64,000 nucleotides of DNA from Streptomyces sp. NBC_01275 (GCF_026340655.1 NZ_JAPEOZ010000001.1:1-64000), one strand, 5' to 3'; positions 24,687-33,408 are shown, counted from the first letter of the stretch. Notes: generated by a model not told the origin, from the letters alone. A program made the numbers and translations.

Positions 24687-26528
24687 ATGTGTGGGATCGC
24701 CGGATGGATCGCCTTCCAGCGGGACCTGGAGACACACCGGCCCGCGCTCGACGCGATGACAGCGACCATGGTCTGCCGTGGCCCGGACGCCGGGGGCAGC
24801 TGGCTGTCGCGGAACGCGGCGCTGGGGCACCGGCGGCTGTCCGTCATCGACCTCGAAGGCGGGGTCCAGCCCATGGCAGTGGACACCCCGGACGGCCCGG
24901 TCGTGCTGACGTACAGCGGTGAGGCGTACAACTTCGTCGAGTTGCGCGACGAGTTGCGGCGGCGCGGGCACCTGTTCCGCACGGCGAGCGACACCGAGGT
25001 CGTGCTGCACGGCTACCTGGAGTGGGGCGAGGAGGTCGCCGACCGTCTCGACGGGATGTACGCGCTGGGCATCTGGGACGGCCGCCGCGACAAGCTCGTC
25101 CTGCTGCGCGACCGCCTGGGCATCAAGCCGCTGTACCTGTACGAGACCGAGGACGGCGTGCTGTTCGGCTCGGAGGCCAAGGCGATCCTCGCCCATCCGT
25201 CGGTGGAGCCGGTGGTGGACGCGGACGGGCTGCGCGAGCTGTTCGGGTTCGTCAAGGAGCCGGGCCGGGCCGTGTGGGCGGGGATGCGCGAGGTCAAGCC
25301 CGGCAGCATGGTGATCGTCGACCGCGCCGGGCTGCGCGAGCGCGTCTACTGGCGGCTGGAGGTCACCGAGCACCAGGACGACACCGAGACGACGGTCCGC
25401 CGGGTGCGGGAGCTGCTGGAGGAGAGCGTCGGCCGGCAGCTCGTCGCGGACGTGCCCCAGTGCGTGCTGCTCTCCGGCGGCCTGGACTCCAGCGCCCTGA
25501 CGGCCCTCGCCGGGCGTGCCATGGCCGAACGGGGCCGGGAGACAAGGACGTTCACGGTCGACTTCGAGCAGCCGGACGACTTCCGCGCGGACGAGCTGCG
25601 GGGTTCGCAGGACGCGCCGTACGCCCGTGAGGTCGTCGCGCACGTGGGGACCGTGCACACCGACATCCGGCTGGACCACGCGACGCTGGCGGACCCGGCG
25701 GTGCGCCGTGCCACGGTCACGGCGCGCGATCTGCCGTTCGGCTTCGGGGAGGCGGACAACTCCCTCTATCTGCTGTTCAAGGCGATCCGTGAACACGCGA
25801 CGGTGGCGCTGTCGGGCGAGTCCTCCGACGAGATCTTCGGCGGGTACCCGTGGTTCCATCTGCCGGTGGTGCAGGACGTCGCCATGTTCCCCTGGGTCAC
25901 GGCCTCCGGGCTCGGGCCCAAGTCCCACCCCACCAAGCTGATCGACCCCGGGCTGCTGCTCGGCACGCTCGACGTGCCCGGGTACTGGGCGCAGCGCTGG
26001 TCCGACACCGTCGCCCAACTGCCCGTCGTACCGGGCGAGGACGCGCACGAACGGCGGATGCGGGAGTTCTGCTACGTCCATCTCACCAGCCTGCTGGGGC
26101 TGTTGCTGGACCGGAAGGACCGTATGAGCATGGCCGTGGGCCTGGAGGTCCGGGTGCCGTTCTGCGACCACCGGCTGGTGGAGTACGTGTTCAACACCCC
26201 CTGGTCGATGAAGACGTTCGACGGCCGGGAGAAGAGCCTGCTGCGGGCCGCCGTACGCGATGTGCTGCCCACCTCGGTGGTGGAGCGGGTCAAGGCGCTG
26301 TACCCGCACACCCAGGAGCTGCGCTACGTCGGCGAGTTGCAGCGCCAGGTGGGCGAACTCCTGTCGGACGGCAGCCAGGCGGTCGACTTCTTCGACCGGG
26401 CCGCGCTCGCCAAGGCCGTGACCGCGCGGCCCGAGGCCGTCGCGCGCGACGAGCGGGAGGCGTTCGAGCGGGTGCTCGACCTCGCCGTCTGGCTCGACGT
26501 GCACCGCCCCGCCGTCAAGCTCTCCTGA
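24687..26528 (+). CDS. pieD: Asparagine-synthetase-like amidotransferase (PieD-type)
   Basis: 613 residues. The N-terminal glutaminase domain begins MCGIAGWIAF, so Cys2 is the N-terminal nucleophile, and RRLSVIDLEGG, YSGEAYNF and RTASDTEV follow as in AsnB. The C-terminal synthetase domain has the ATP-binding SGGLDSSAL and GESSDEIFGGYPW. The enzyme releases ammonia from glutamine and uses ATP to amidate a carboxylate. In this cluster the natural substrate is the beta,delta-diketo acid released by the TE, and the amide nitrogen becomes the ring nitrogen. Full length; nothing is missing. A housekeeping asparagine synthetase is unlikely given its place between tailoring genes. Confidence 0.92.
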   Translation: MCGIAGWIAFQRDLETHRPALDAMTATMVCRGPDAGGSWLSRNAALGHRRLSVIDLEGGVQPMAVDTPDGPVVLTYSGEAYNFVELRDELRRRGHLFRTASDTEVVLHGYLEWGEEVADRLDGMYALGIWDGRRDKLVLLRDRLGIKPLYLYETEDGVLFGSEAKAILAHPSVEPVVDADGLRELFGFVKEPGRAVWAGMREVKPGSMVIVDRAGLRERVYWRLEVTEHQDDTETTVRRVRELLEESVGRQLVADVPQCVLLSGGLDSSALTALAGRAMAERGRETRTFTVDFEQPDDFRADELRGSQDAPYAREVVAHVGTVHTDIRLDHATLADPAVRRATVTARDLPFGFGEADNSLYLLFKAIREHATVALSGESSDEIFGGYPWFHLPVVQDVAMFPWVTASGLGPKSHPTKLIDPGLLLGTLDVPGYWAQRWSDTVAQLPVVPGEDAHERRMREFCYVHLTSLLGLLLDRKDRMSMAVGLEVRVPFCDHRLVEYVFNTPWSMKTFDGREKSLLRAAVRDVLPTSVVERVKALYPHTQELRYVGELQRQVGELLSDGSQAVDFFDRAALAKAVTARPEAVARDEREAFERVLDLAVWLDVHRPAVKLS

Positions 26529-26611
26529 CCTCCGCCCTCCCTTCGATCTCCCCTGATCCCCTGATCTCCCCTGATCTCCCCCAACTCCCTTACGAAGGAG
26601 CCCTCAAGGCC

Positions 26612-27385
26612 ATGGCAGTCGACAACGAGCTCTACGACCAGCTCTCCTGGTGGGACGACGACCAGCCGTTCGCGACGCTGGAGGCGTTCACCCCGGCCCG
26701 CTTCGAGTACTTCCACGACGTGCTGACCACGCGGCTGCGGCTGGAGTTGACGGGGCTGCGGGTGCTGGACGTGGGCTGCGGCGGCGGACTGCTCGCCGAG
26801 CGCTTCAGCCGTACGGGCGCGCAGGTCACCGGCATGGATCCGTCGGGCAACTCGTTGGAGGCGGCCCGTGAGCACGCCCTCGCGCAGGGCCTGGAGATCG
26901 AGTACCGGCAGGGCGTGGCCGAGGAACTTCCCTACCCCGACGGCACGTTCGACCTGGTCTACTGCTGCGACACGCTGGAGCACGTCACCAGCACCGACCG
27001 GGCGGTCGCCGAGGCGGTGCGCGTGCTCAAGCCGGGCGGTTACTACCTCTACGACACGATCAACCGTACGTTCCGCTCCAAGCTCGCCATGATCAAGATG
27101 GCGCAGGACTGGAAGTCGGTCCGGTTCGCCCCCAAGGACCTGCACGACTGGAACAGTTTCATCAAGCCCGAGGAGCTGTACGCGCTGTTCTACAGGCACG
27201 GCCTGGACAACCAGGAGACGATCGGTTTCGCCTCCACCAGGCCCCAGTTGGAGCTTTTGAAGGACATGCGCCGCCGCGCCCGGGGTGAGATCACCTACGG
27301 CGAGCTCGGCCGCCGCTTCGGCCTCGGCGTCCACCCGAAGGACACCTCCGTCATCTACGCCGGTTTCGCAAGGAAGGCCGCCTGA
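26612..27385 (+). CDS. pieB2: UbiG-like SAM-dependent O-methyltransferase (PieB2-type)
   Basis: 257 residues from ATG 26612, with GAAGGAG upstream. An earlier in-frame start would lie inside the amidotransferase and is rejected. Motif I is VLDVGCGGGLLAERF, an acidic GMDPS ends strand 2, and motif II lies around FDLVYCCDTLEHV, very close to the 3-demethylubiquinone O-methyltransferase family. It overlaps the monooxygenase gene by one base (TGATG), indicating translational coupling with it. That fits a hydroxylation-then-methylation pair: as I recall, PieB2 methylates the 4'-hydroxyl made by PieE. Confidence 0.88.
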   Translation: MAVDNELYDQLSWWDDDQPFATLEAFTPARFEYFHDVLTTRLRLELTGLRVLDVGCGGGLLAERFSRTGAQVTGMDPSGNSLEAAREHALAQGLEIEYRQGVAEELPYPDGTFDLVYCCDTLEHVTSTDRAVAEAVRVLKPGGYYLYDTINRTFRSKLAMIKMAQDWKSVRFAPKDLHDWNSFIKPEELYALFYRHGLDNQETIGFASTRPQLELLKDMRRRARGEITYGELGRRFGLGVHPKDTSVIYAGFARKAA

Positions 27386-29256
27386 TGAGCACCACCGAGA
27401 CGACCGAGACAAGTGAGGCGACCGAGTCGGCTGAGGCGGCTGAGGTTACCGGGTCGGCTGAGGCGGCCGAGGTGACCGGGTCGGCTGAGGCGGCCGTCCC
27501 GCCGTCCGTACACGTTCCCGTCCTGATCGTGGGCGCGGGGCCCGCCGGACTCACCGCGTCGCTGGCCCTGTCCCGCTACGGCGTCCGCCACCTCCTGGTG
27601 GACCGCTACGACGGCAGCGCGCACACCCCCCGCGCCCATCTCCTCAACCAGCGCACCGGCGAGATCCTCCGTGATCTGGGCGTCGAGGAGCGGGTGTCGG
27701 CGGAGGCGACGCCCAGTCACCTCTTCTCCAACCACGTCTTCATGTCGACCTTCGCGGGCCCCGAGGTCAGCCGGCTGGACGCGTACGGCAACGGCCCGGA
27801 CCGGATCGGGGACTACCTCGCGGCCAGCCCGAGCCGCATGTGCAACCTCGCCCAGCATCTGCTGGAGCCGATCCTCGTCGACGAGATCGAGAAGGCCCGG
27901 GTCGGCGAAGTGCGCGGCGGGCAGGACTTCCAGCGGCTGGAACAGGACGACGGCGGGGTCACCGCCGTACTGCGCGACCGGCACTCGGGGCAGGAGTACA
28001 CGGTCCGCGCGGACTATGTGATCGGCGCCGACGGGGCGCGCAGCCGGGTGCGGGAGCAGGCCGGGATCGGGATGCAGGGGCACGAGGGCATCGCGCGGGT
28101 GGCGTCGGTGTGGTTCGAGGCCGACCTGTCGCAGTACTGCGCCGACCGCCCGGCGATCCTCTACATCGGCGGCATACCGGGCCGTCCTGCGGGGGACGGA
28201 CGGGTGTTCGTGAGCATCCGCCCCTGGCAGGAGTGGGTGTACCTGCGCTTCCTCGACCACGACGACGACCCGGAGGGCTTCTCCGCCGACGACCACGAGG
28301 AGATCGTCGCCCACATCCGGCAGAGCATCGGCGACCCGTCCATCGACATCAGGATCAAGAACGTATCGCCGTGGCAGGTCAACGCGCAGGTAGCCGAACG
28401 CTTCGCCGCCGGGCGGGTGTTCTGCGTCGGGGACGCCGTGCACCAGATGCCGCCGACGAACGGACTCGGCCTCAACTCGGCGGTCGCGGACGCGCACAAC
28501 CTGGCCTGGAAGCTCCGGCTGGTCCTCGCGGGCGCGGCCGGTCCCGAACTCCTCGCCACCTACGAGACCGAGCGCCTTCCGGTCGGCGGACACGTCGTGG
28601 ACCGTGCCGTACGCAGCATGCTCGACTTCCTCGGGATCCCGGCGGCGCTGGGGTACGAGGAGGGCCAGAGCGCCGAGGAGCAGTGGGCGCTGCTGCGCGG
28701 CCTGGGCGACGACACGCCCGGGGCGGCGGCCCGGCGGGAGGCGCTGGCGGCGGCGACGGACCGGATCAACGGTCAGGTCAACGCGCACGGCATGGAGATC
28801 GGTTACCGCTACCGGGCGGGGGCCCGGGTGGACGACGGCACGCCGGAGCCGGCCCAGGACCGCGACCCCGAGCTGTACTACCAGGCGACGACCTGGCCGG
28901 GGGCCCGGCTGCCGCACGCCTGGCTGGAGGACGGACGGCGTCGCTGCTCGACCCTGGACCTGGTCGGACGCGGCCGTTTCGTCCTGCTGACCGGTCTGGG
29001 CGGCGAGGCCTGGCACGAGGCGGCCCGGGAGGCGGCCCGGCTGACCGGCGTCGAGGTCACCGTGCGGCAGATCGGCACGGCGGGGGGCCTGCGCGACCCG
29101 TACGGGACGTGGGAGCGGCTGCGGGAGGTGGACGCGGACGGCGGCGTCCTGGTCCGCCCCGACGGCCATGTGGCCTGGCGCGCCCCGTCCTGCGCGTCGG
29201 CCCAGGAGCTGCCGAAGATCCTGGCGACCCTCCTGCACGCACCGAACGGCCGCTGA
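27385..29256 (+). CDS. pieE: FAD-dependent aromatic hydroxylase (PieE-type)
   Basis: 623 residues, class A flavoprotein monooxygenase of the PheA/UbiH type. After ~45 low-complexity residues come the dinucleotide fold VLIVGAGPAGLTASLAL, the DG motif YVIGADGARSRVR and the second FAD motif GDAVHQMPPTNGLGLNSAV. A thioredoxin-like C-terminal domain follows (about residues 460-620), typical of phenol hydroxylases. In the piericidin pathway it hydroxylates the pyridinol ring before the second O-methylation. The N-terminal low-complexity part is built from a 27-bp direct repeat encoding AEAAEVTGS twice plus a partial copy, probably dispensable. It is the last gene of the operon; a strong hairpin follows. 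Confidence 0.92.
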   Translation: MSTTETTETSEATESAEAAEVTGSAEAAEVTGSAEAAVPPSVHVPVLIVGAGPAGLTASLALSRYGVRHLLVDRYDGSAHTPRAHLLNQRTGEILRDLGVEERVSAEATPSHLFSNHVFMSTFAGPEVSRLDAYGNGPDRIGDYLAASPSRMCNLAQHLLEPILVDEIEKARVGEVRGGQDFQRLEQDDGGVTAVLRDRHSGQEYTVRADYVIGADGARSRVREQAGIGMQGHEGIARVASVWFEADLSQYCADRPAILYIGGIPGRPAGDGRVFVSIRPWQEWVYLRFLDHDDDPEGFSADDHEEIVAHIRQSIGDPSIDIRIKNVSPWQVNAQVAERFAAGRVFCVGDAVHQMPPTNGLGLNSAVADAHNLAWKLRLVLAGAAGPELLATYETERLPVGGHVVDRAVRSMLDFLGIPAALGYEEGQSAEEQWALLRGLGDDTPGAAARREALAAATDRINGQVNAHGMEIGYRYRAGARVDDGTPEPAQDRDPELYYQATTWPGARLPHAWLEDGRRRCSTLDLVGRGRFVLLTGLGGEAWHEAAREAARLTGVEVTVRQIGTAGGLRDPYGTWERLREVDADGGVLVRPDGHVAWRAPSCASAQELPKILATLLHAPNGR

Positions 29257-29280
29257 CGCCCGTTCGTCGCAGGGGTCTCA

Positions 29281-29335
29281 TGGCTGGGCATGCCGTGTGT
29301 CGCACACCGCATGCCGCACACCGCATGCCCAGCCA
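29281..29335 (+). terminator. Stem-loop terminator after the piericidin operon
   Basis: Perfect 13-bp arms (TGGCTGGGCATGC and its complement at 29323-29335) surround a 29-base loop. The loop holds a second hairpin (GTGTG-TCG-CACAC). It lies 25 bases behind the last tailoring gene. There is no U tract, as usual for actinobacterial terminators. Confidence 0.7.
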
Positions 29336-29346
29336 CGGCGCAGGGC

Positions 29347-29384
29347 CTCAATCGCCCCGGGGCGATTGAGTACCGACTACTCAA
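29347..29384. promoter_or_regulatory. Overlapping palindromes upstream of the lectin gene
   Basis: Bases 29347-29370 form a perfect 24-bp palindrome with no spacer (half-site CTCAATCGCCCC). Its right arm is reused in a second inverted repeat, TTGAGTA-CCGAC-TACTCAA (29366-29384), so the two structures exclude each other as hairpins. The site is 70 bases before the lectin start and could be a dimeric operator or an RNA switch for that gene. Function inferred only from symmetry. Confidence 0.45.
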
Positions 29385-29453
29385 GCCATGCCGGGGCGGC
29401 GCGGGCACAGTCTCTCCCAGGACACACCAGCGACGAACTCATGGGGGAACAGC

Positions 29454-30083
29454 ATGCGCAAGCGGATCTTATTCGCCGTCCTGGGGGCCTCGGCCGCCAT
29501 CGGCCTGGTGACCGGTGGCACCGCGTCTGCCGGTGGTGTCGCGTCTGCCGACAGCACCGACACCGCCGCGGCCGGAACACGCGTGATCGACGTGACGTCG
29601 ACGTCGCAGATCCCGACCGTGAAGGACGGCCTCGGCGACCAGGCGGGGTTGCGCGCGATCTACCGGCTGACCATGACCAACAACGAAGGCGGCCAGTGTC
29701 TGGACGGGGACGCCGACACCATCGGGACCAATGGGACCAAGGTCCAGTTGTGGGGCTGCCACGGCGGGACCAACCAGACCTGGCTGTGGGCGCCCGCGGC
29801 CGGGCAGCCGGTCGGCTACTACACGATCCAGAACTCCCGCGGCAACCAGTGCCTCGACGGCGACCTCAACACCATCCCCGCCAACGGGGCCAAGGTGCAG
29901 CTGTGGGCCTGCAACGGCTGGACCAACCAGACCTGGCTGTGGCACGGGGCCACTCTGACGAACCTCGAGGGCGGCCAGTGCCTCGACGGTGACCTCACCC
30001 AGATCCCGGCCAACGGGGCCAAGGTCCAGCTGTGGGCCTGCAACGGCTGGAGCAACCAGAACTGGACGACTCACTCGCAGTGA
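29454..30083 (+). CDS. Secreted ricin-B-type (beta-trefoil) lectin
   Basis: 209 residues from ATG 29454. MRKRILFAVLGASAAIG and an Ala-rich end form a Sec signal peptide cleaved near ASA. The mature protein has three trefoil repeats, each with QCLDGD, an NG-(T/A)KVQLW segment and a Q-x-W or NQTW/NQNW motif, the carbohydrate-binding pattern of the ricin B / CBM13 family. There is no attached catalytic domain, so it is a stand-alone sugar-binding protein exported to the medium or wall. It is monocistronic, between terminators on both sides, and has no evident tie to the polyketide. An upstream in-frame ATG (29388) is rejected because it would bury the signal peptide. Confidence 0.88.
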   Translation: MRKRILFAVLGASAAIGLVTGGTASAGGVASADSTDTAAAGTRVIDVTSTSQIPTVKDGLGDQAGLRAIYRLTMTNNEGGQCLDGDADTIGTNGTKVQLWGCHGGTNQTWLWAPAAGQPVGYYTIQNSRGNQCLDGDLNTIPANGAKVQLWACNGWTNQTWLWHGATLTNLEGGQCLDGDLTQIPANGAKVQLWACNGWSNQNWTTHSQ

Positions 30084-30113
30084 GACCTCGCCCCTGCCGA
30101 CCCGAGGCAGGCG

Positions 30114-30146
30114 GAGCGGGCAGGGGCACCACGCCCCTGCCCGCTC
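30114..30146. terminator. Bidirectional terminator hairpin
   Basis: Perfect 14-bp GC-rich arms (GAGCGGGCAGGGGC and its complement) with an ACCAC loop. It lies between the convergent lectin gene and aldehyde dehydrogenase gene and can serve both. Confidence 0.75.
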
Positions 30147-30205
30147 TCCGCCGTGGCCAGCGACAGCGCCAGCGCCAGCGACAGGCACGGCGGCAGCCGC
30201 AGCGA

Positions 30206-31777
30206 TCACCGCCTCAGGGAGTCGAGGAACCGGGGCGAGGCCTGCAGTGCCGTTCGCTGCATCAGATCCACGACGCCCCGGATTCCCGCCAGCTCCGACC
30301 CCCCGCCGGCCCGGCCGGGGCCGCCGTGCCGCAGGGCGGGGAGCGGCGAGCCGTGTCCGGTGGTCTGCGCCAGGTTCGTCGAGTCCAGCAGGTGGAGTCG
30401 CCCGTGCCAGGGAGCGGCCTCCTGGACGAAGGCGGCGGTCCAGTCGAGGTCGTCGCCGACCACCGAGGCCGCGAGGCTGCCCAGGCCGCGCGCCACCAGG
30501 TCCGTGGCGTGCGCGGTGTCGCGGTACGCCAGGACGGTCGCGGCCGGCCCGAACGGCTCGACCTCGTGGGGCGCGGCGGCGTCCGGGTCGGCGGAGACCA
30601 GGAGGGCGTCGAGGAAGGCGCCCCGCTCGGGGTCGGCGTCGACGACCCGCACCTTGTCGGGGTCGCCGTGGACGAGGCGGCCGGACGCGGCGATCGTCCG
30701 CACGGCCCGGCGTACGTCGTCACGTTGCTCGAGGCTGACGACCGCCCCCATGCGGACGCCCTCCGCGGCAGGGTTGCCGACAGTCACCCCGGCCAGCTCG
30801 GCGGACAGGGCGTCGAGGACGGTGAGTTCGTGCTCCCGGGGGACCAGGACGCGCCGGATCGCGGTGCACTTCTGGCCCGCCTTGACGGTCATCTCGGTCA
30901 CGACCTCGCGGACGAACGCGGCGAACAGCGGCGATCCGGGCCGTACGTCCGGGGCGAGGACGATGGCGTTGACGGAGTCGGCCTCCGCGTTGAACCGGAC
31001 GGAGCGGGCGACGAGGTTCGGATGGGTGCGCAGCGTGCGCGCGGTGGCGGCCGAGCCGGTGAAGGACAGCACATCCTGTTCGCGGATCAGGTCGAGCGCG
31101 GGGCGCACCGAACCCACGACCAGTTGCAGTGCTCCGGGCGGCAGGACAGCGGCGTCGGCCACGATCCGGACGAGGTGTTCGGTGAGGTACGCGGTGGGGG
31201 TGGCCGGCTTCACCACGGTCGGCATCCCGGCGAGCACCGCCTGCGCCAGTTTCTCCAGCGGGGCCCAGACGGGGAAGTTGAAGGCGTTCACCTGGAGCAT
31301 CAGGCCCGGGGAGGGGGTGCAGAGGTGGACGCCGAGGAAGTCCTCGCCGCGCGCCAGGCGTTCGGCGGGTCCTTCGACCAGGTAGGGCGCGTCCGGCAGT
31401 TCGGCCCGGGCTCGCGTGGCGTAGTCGCGCAGGACGCGGATGCCGCCGTCGACGTCGTACCGGGCGTCCAGCAGGGTGGCTCCGGCGCGGGCCGAGAGGG
31501 CGTAGAGCTCCTCGCGGCGGGCGCGGACGGCCGCGGCCACCGCGTCCAGGAGATCGGCCCGCTGGTGGAAGGTCAGGGCGCGCAGGGCGGGACTCCCGGA
31601 CCGGCGGGCGTGCTCGAACGCGGCCGCGAGGTCGAGGCCTTGGGAGGTGACGTGGCAGATCAGGTCTCCGGTGACCGCGTCGCGTACGTCGGTGGCGGAC
31701 GTGGACTCGTGCGTGGCCGTGGGAGTGACCCAGGTGTCCTGCAAGTAGCTCTGGAGCATGGGCTGCATGGGCTGCAT
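30206..31777 (-). CDS. PaaZ/BoxD-type aldehyde dehydrogenase (single domain)
   Basis: 523 residues with the aldehyde dehydrogenase fold: NAFNFPVWAPLEKLAQAVLAG, the nucleotide-binding FTGSAATAR, and catalytic Cys in KAGQKCTAIRR. Close in pattern to the N-terminal dehydrogenase domain of PaaZ (also TGHGSPLP and HGGPGRAGGG near the end). PaaZ is about 680 residues and carries a MaoC-type hydratase at its C-terminus, which is absent here. The stand-alone form resembles BoxD (3,4-dehydroadipyl-CoA semialdehyde dehydrogenase) or PaaN-like enzymes, so a CoA-linked ring-cleavage semialdehyde is a likely substrate. Second gene of a two-gene minus-strand operon behind the extradiol dioxygenase. The N-terminus has repeated Met (MQPMQPMLQ), so the exact start is uncertain. 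Confidence 0.85.
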   Translation of the reverse strand: MQPMQPMLQSYLQDTWVTPTATHESTSATDVRDAVTGDLICHVTSQGLDLAAAFEHARRSGSPALRALTFHQRADLLDAVAAAVRARREELYALSARAGATLLDARYDVDGGIRVLRDYATRARAELPDAPYLVEGPAERLARGEDFLGVHLCTPSPGLMLQVNAFNFPVWAPLEKLAQAVLAGMPTVVKPATPTAYLTEHLVRIVADAAVLPPGALQLVVGSVRPALDLIREQDVLSFTGSAATARTLRTHPNLVARSVRFNAEADSVNAIVLAPDVRPGSPLFAAFVREVVTEMTVKAGQKCTAIRRVLVPREHELTVLDALSAELAGVTVGNPAAEGVRMGAVVSLEQRDDVRRAVRTIAASGRLVHGDPDKVRVVDADPERGAFLDALLVSADPDAAAPHEVEPFGPAATVLAYRDTAHATDLVARGLGSLAASVVGDDLDWTAAFVQEAAPWHGRLHLLDSTNLAQTTGHGSPLPALRHGGPGRAGGGSELAGIRGVVDLMQRTALQASPRFLDSLRR

Positions 31778-31846
31778 GGGCTGCTGACCGCTTTCGTCGG
31801 AGGGCCGGTTCGGGGACTGCCTGGGGCGAGGTCGGACGGGAACCCG

Positions 31847-32719
31847 TCACTCCACCGGGTGGTGGCCCCAGATGTCGGCGGTGTAGGTGCGGCTGACCCA
31901 GGTGCTCTCGTCGACCTGCACGCCGCCCGCGCCGATCTCGATGCCGAAGCCGGCGGGCGAGGTCATGTAGAAGGAGAACATCCCGTCGTTGGCGTGCTTG
32001 CCGAGCGTCGCCATGAGCTTGACGTCGTGCTCGCGCGTCCGGTCCAGGGCCCGGCCGACCTCCTCCGGGCTGGTCACCTCGCACAGGATGTGGTGGGTGC
32101 CCTCGTTCTTGTAGGACCGGATGAAGGCGATGCTGTGGTGGCGGGGGTTGCAGCCGAGGAAGTAGAAGGTGCCCCAGGGGTAGTCGGCGGTGTCGCTGAG
32201 CCGGAATCCCAGGACGTCGCAGTAGAAGTCCACCGCCTCCTGGACGTGGGGCGTCTTCATCACGACATGGCCGAGCCCCTGTTCCCCGGTCACGAAGTCG
32301 GCGCCCAGCGGTGAGACGAACTGGCTCGGGGCGAGACGGCGGCCGCAGAACAGCTCGGTGCGGATCCCCAGCGGGCCCGTGAAGTGCACCATCCGGGCCA
32401 CCTCACGCTCCCGGCACTCCTCCTCCGTGCCGACGGACACGTCGACGCCGGCCTCCTTGAGCCGCACCGTCGCCTCGTCGATCGCGGCCGGGTCGCGGAC
32501 CTCCCAGCCGATGACCGTCACCCCGCCGGTGTTCGCCTCCGGCTCCGCCTGCTCCAGCCACATCCGGAACGGATGCTGGTCCATCCGCAGGCGGTAGCGC
32601 ACGGGCTCACTTTGGTCCGCAGGCTCGACCGCGAGGCCTATCACTGTCCGGGCGTACTCCGCCCACGCTGTCGGGTCGGGCGTGCCGATACCCACGTAGC
32701 CAAGGCTCTGGATCGTCAT
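31847..32719 (-). CDS. Extradiol (type I, BphC-like) ring-cleavage dioxygenase
   Basis: 290 residues from ATG 32719; an upstream in-frame ATG at 32755 is rejected since it overlaps the promoter. Two VOC domains; the C-terminal one carries the Fe(II) ligands His151 (GLGHVV), His209/210 (THHILCEV) and Glu261 (FGIEIG), with second-sphere His194/195 (RHHSIAFI). It cleaves a catechol-type diol next to the hydroxyls (meta cleavage). The N-terminus (MTIQSLGYVGIG) is like 2,3-dihydroxybiphenyl dioxygenases, but the substrate is unknown. A predicted promoter places the transcript start at about the ATG, and no Shine-Dalgarno is seen, so the mRNA is probably leaderless. It precedes the aldehyde dehydrogenase gene. 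Confidence 0.9.
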   Translation of the reverse strand: MTIQSLGYVGIGTPDPTAWAEYARTVIGLAVEPADQSEPVRYRLRMDQHPFRMWLEQAEPEANTGGVTVIGWEVRDPAAIDEATVRLKEAGVDVSVGTEEECREREVARMVHFTGPLGIRTELFCGRRLAPSQFVSPLGADFVTGEQGLGHVVMKTPHVQEAVDFYCDVLGFRLSDTADYPWGTFYFLGCNPRHHSIAFIRSYKNEGTHHILCEVTSPEEVGRALDRTREHDVKLMATLGKHANDGMFSFYMTSPAGFGIEIGAGGVQVDESTWVSRTYTADIWGHHPVE

Positions 32720-32726
32720 GCAAAAG

Positions 32727-32773
32727 ACGATATTTGTCAGACCCTTGACGGTCAAGACTCGTACTAATACGTT
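32727..32773. promoter_or_regulatory. Divergent promoter pair with shared palindromic operator
   Basis: A perfect palindrome, CTTGAC-G-GTCAAG (32744-32756), contains the -35 box of both directions. To the right: TTGACG, 17-base spacer, TACGTT (32768-32773). To the left: TTGACC, 17-base spacer, TATCGT (32732-32727). A regulator bound to the palindrome would block both promoters. The MarR-family gene 1.5 kb away is the obvious candidate. Read directly from sequence; regulation is inferred. Confidence 0.7.
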
Positions 32774-32799
32774 GACGCCATCGAGCCGAGGAGGTCCCA

Positions 32800-33408
32800 G
32801 TGCCCGAGAAAGCCCGCGTACGGCCCGTCGACGAGGCCGACCTGCAGGAGAAGACGCTGGCGTCCCTGGCGCCCTACCGCGACCAGGACGGCCGCGTCTA
32901 CACGATCTGGGCCACCCTGGCCCACCACGAGGACGCGCTGCGCCGCTATCTCGTCTTCAGCAACCACGTGCTGGGGAAGAACACCCTGCCCCTGGCGTCC
33001 CGGGAACTGATGATCCTGCGGATCGCCGCCCGTGCCGGGGCTGCCTACGAGTGGGACCAGCACATCAGGATCGCCCGCCGCGCCGGACTGTCCGACGAGA
33101 CGATCCTCGCCGCCGCGACCGGCGCGTGGGACGGGCTCGACGAGCTCGACCAGGTCCTGCTCGCCGCCACCGACTCGCTCGTCGAGCGCCAGGGCGTCGA
33201 CGACGAGCTGTGGAGCCGGCTGGCGGCGCACCTGGGCGTCGAGCAGATCATCGACGTCCTCTACACCGTCGGCCAGTACCTGACCATCGCCACCGTCATC
33301 AACACGCTCGGCGTCCAGGTGGAGGGCGAGCTCGCGCTCGACCTCCCCCGCACCGGGCCCGACGCCGACCAGAAGCCCGACGCCCACCAGAAGGAAGTGC
33401 ACGCATGA
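32800..33408 (+). CDS. Carboxymuconolactone-decarboxylase-family protein
   Basis: 202 residues, GTG start behind GAGGAGG. The core (LPLASRELMILRIAARAGAAYEWDQH...ARRAGLS) is the all-alpha CMD/AhpD-like fold, with the E-W-x-x-H helix and AGLS turn. There is no CxxC, so it is not a peroxidase of the AhpD type. Family members decarboxylate or isomerise ring-cleavage products, but many have unknown roles. First gene of the rightward operon and overlaps the next gene by 4 bases (ATGA), so it likely works on the same intermediate as the FAH hydrolase. Confidence 0.82.
   Translation: MPEKARVRPVDEADLQEKTLASLAPYRDQDGRVYTIWATLAHHEDALRRYLVFSNHVLGKNTLPLASRELMILRIAARAGAAYEWDQHIRIARRAGLSDETILAAATGAWDGLDELDQVLLAATDSLVERQGVDDELWSRLAAHLGVEQIIDVLYTVGQYLTIATVINTLGVQVEGELALDLPRTGPDADQKPDAHQKEVHA

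Noticed and set aside
28880..29256. Separate thioredoxin-like gene at the end of the FAD hydroxylase
   Set aside because: It is in frame and part of the normal C-terminal domain of phenol-hydroxylase-type enzymes.
32719..32755. N-terminal extension of the dioxygenase to ATG 32755
   Set aside because: It covers the promoter palindrome and adds residues not matching the family start MTIQSLGY.
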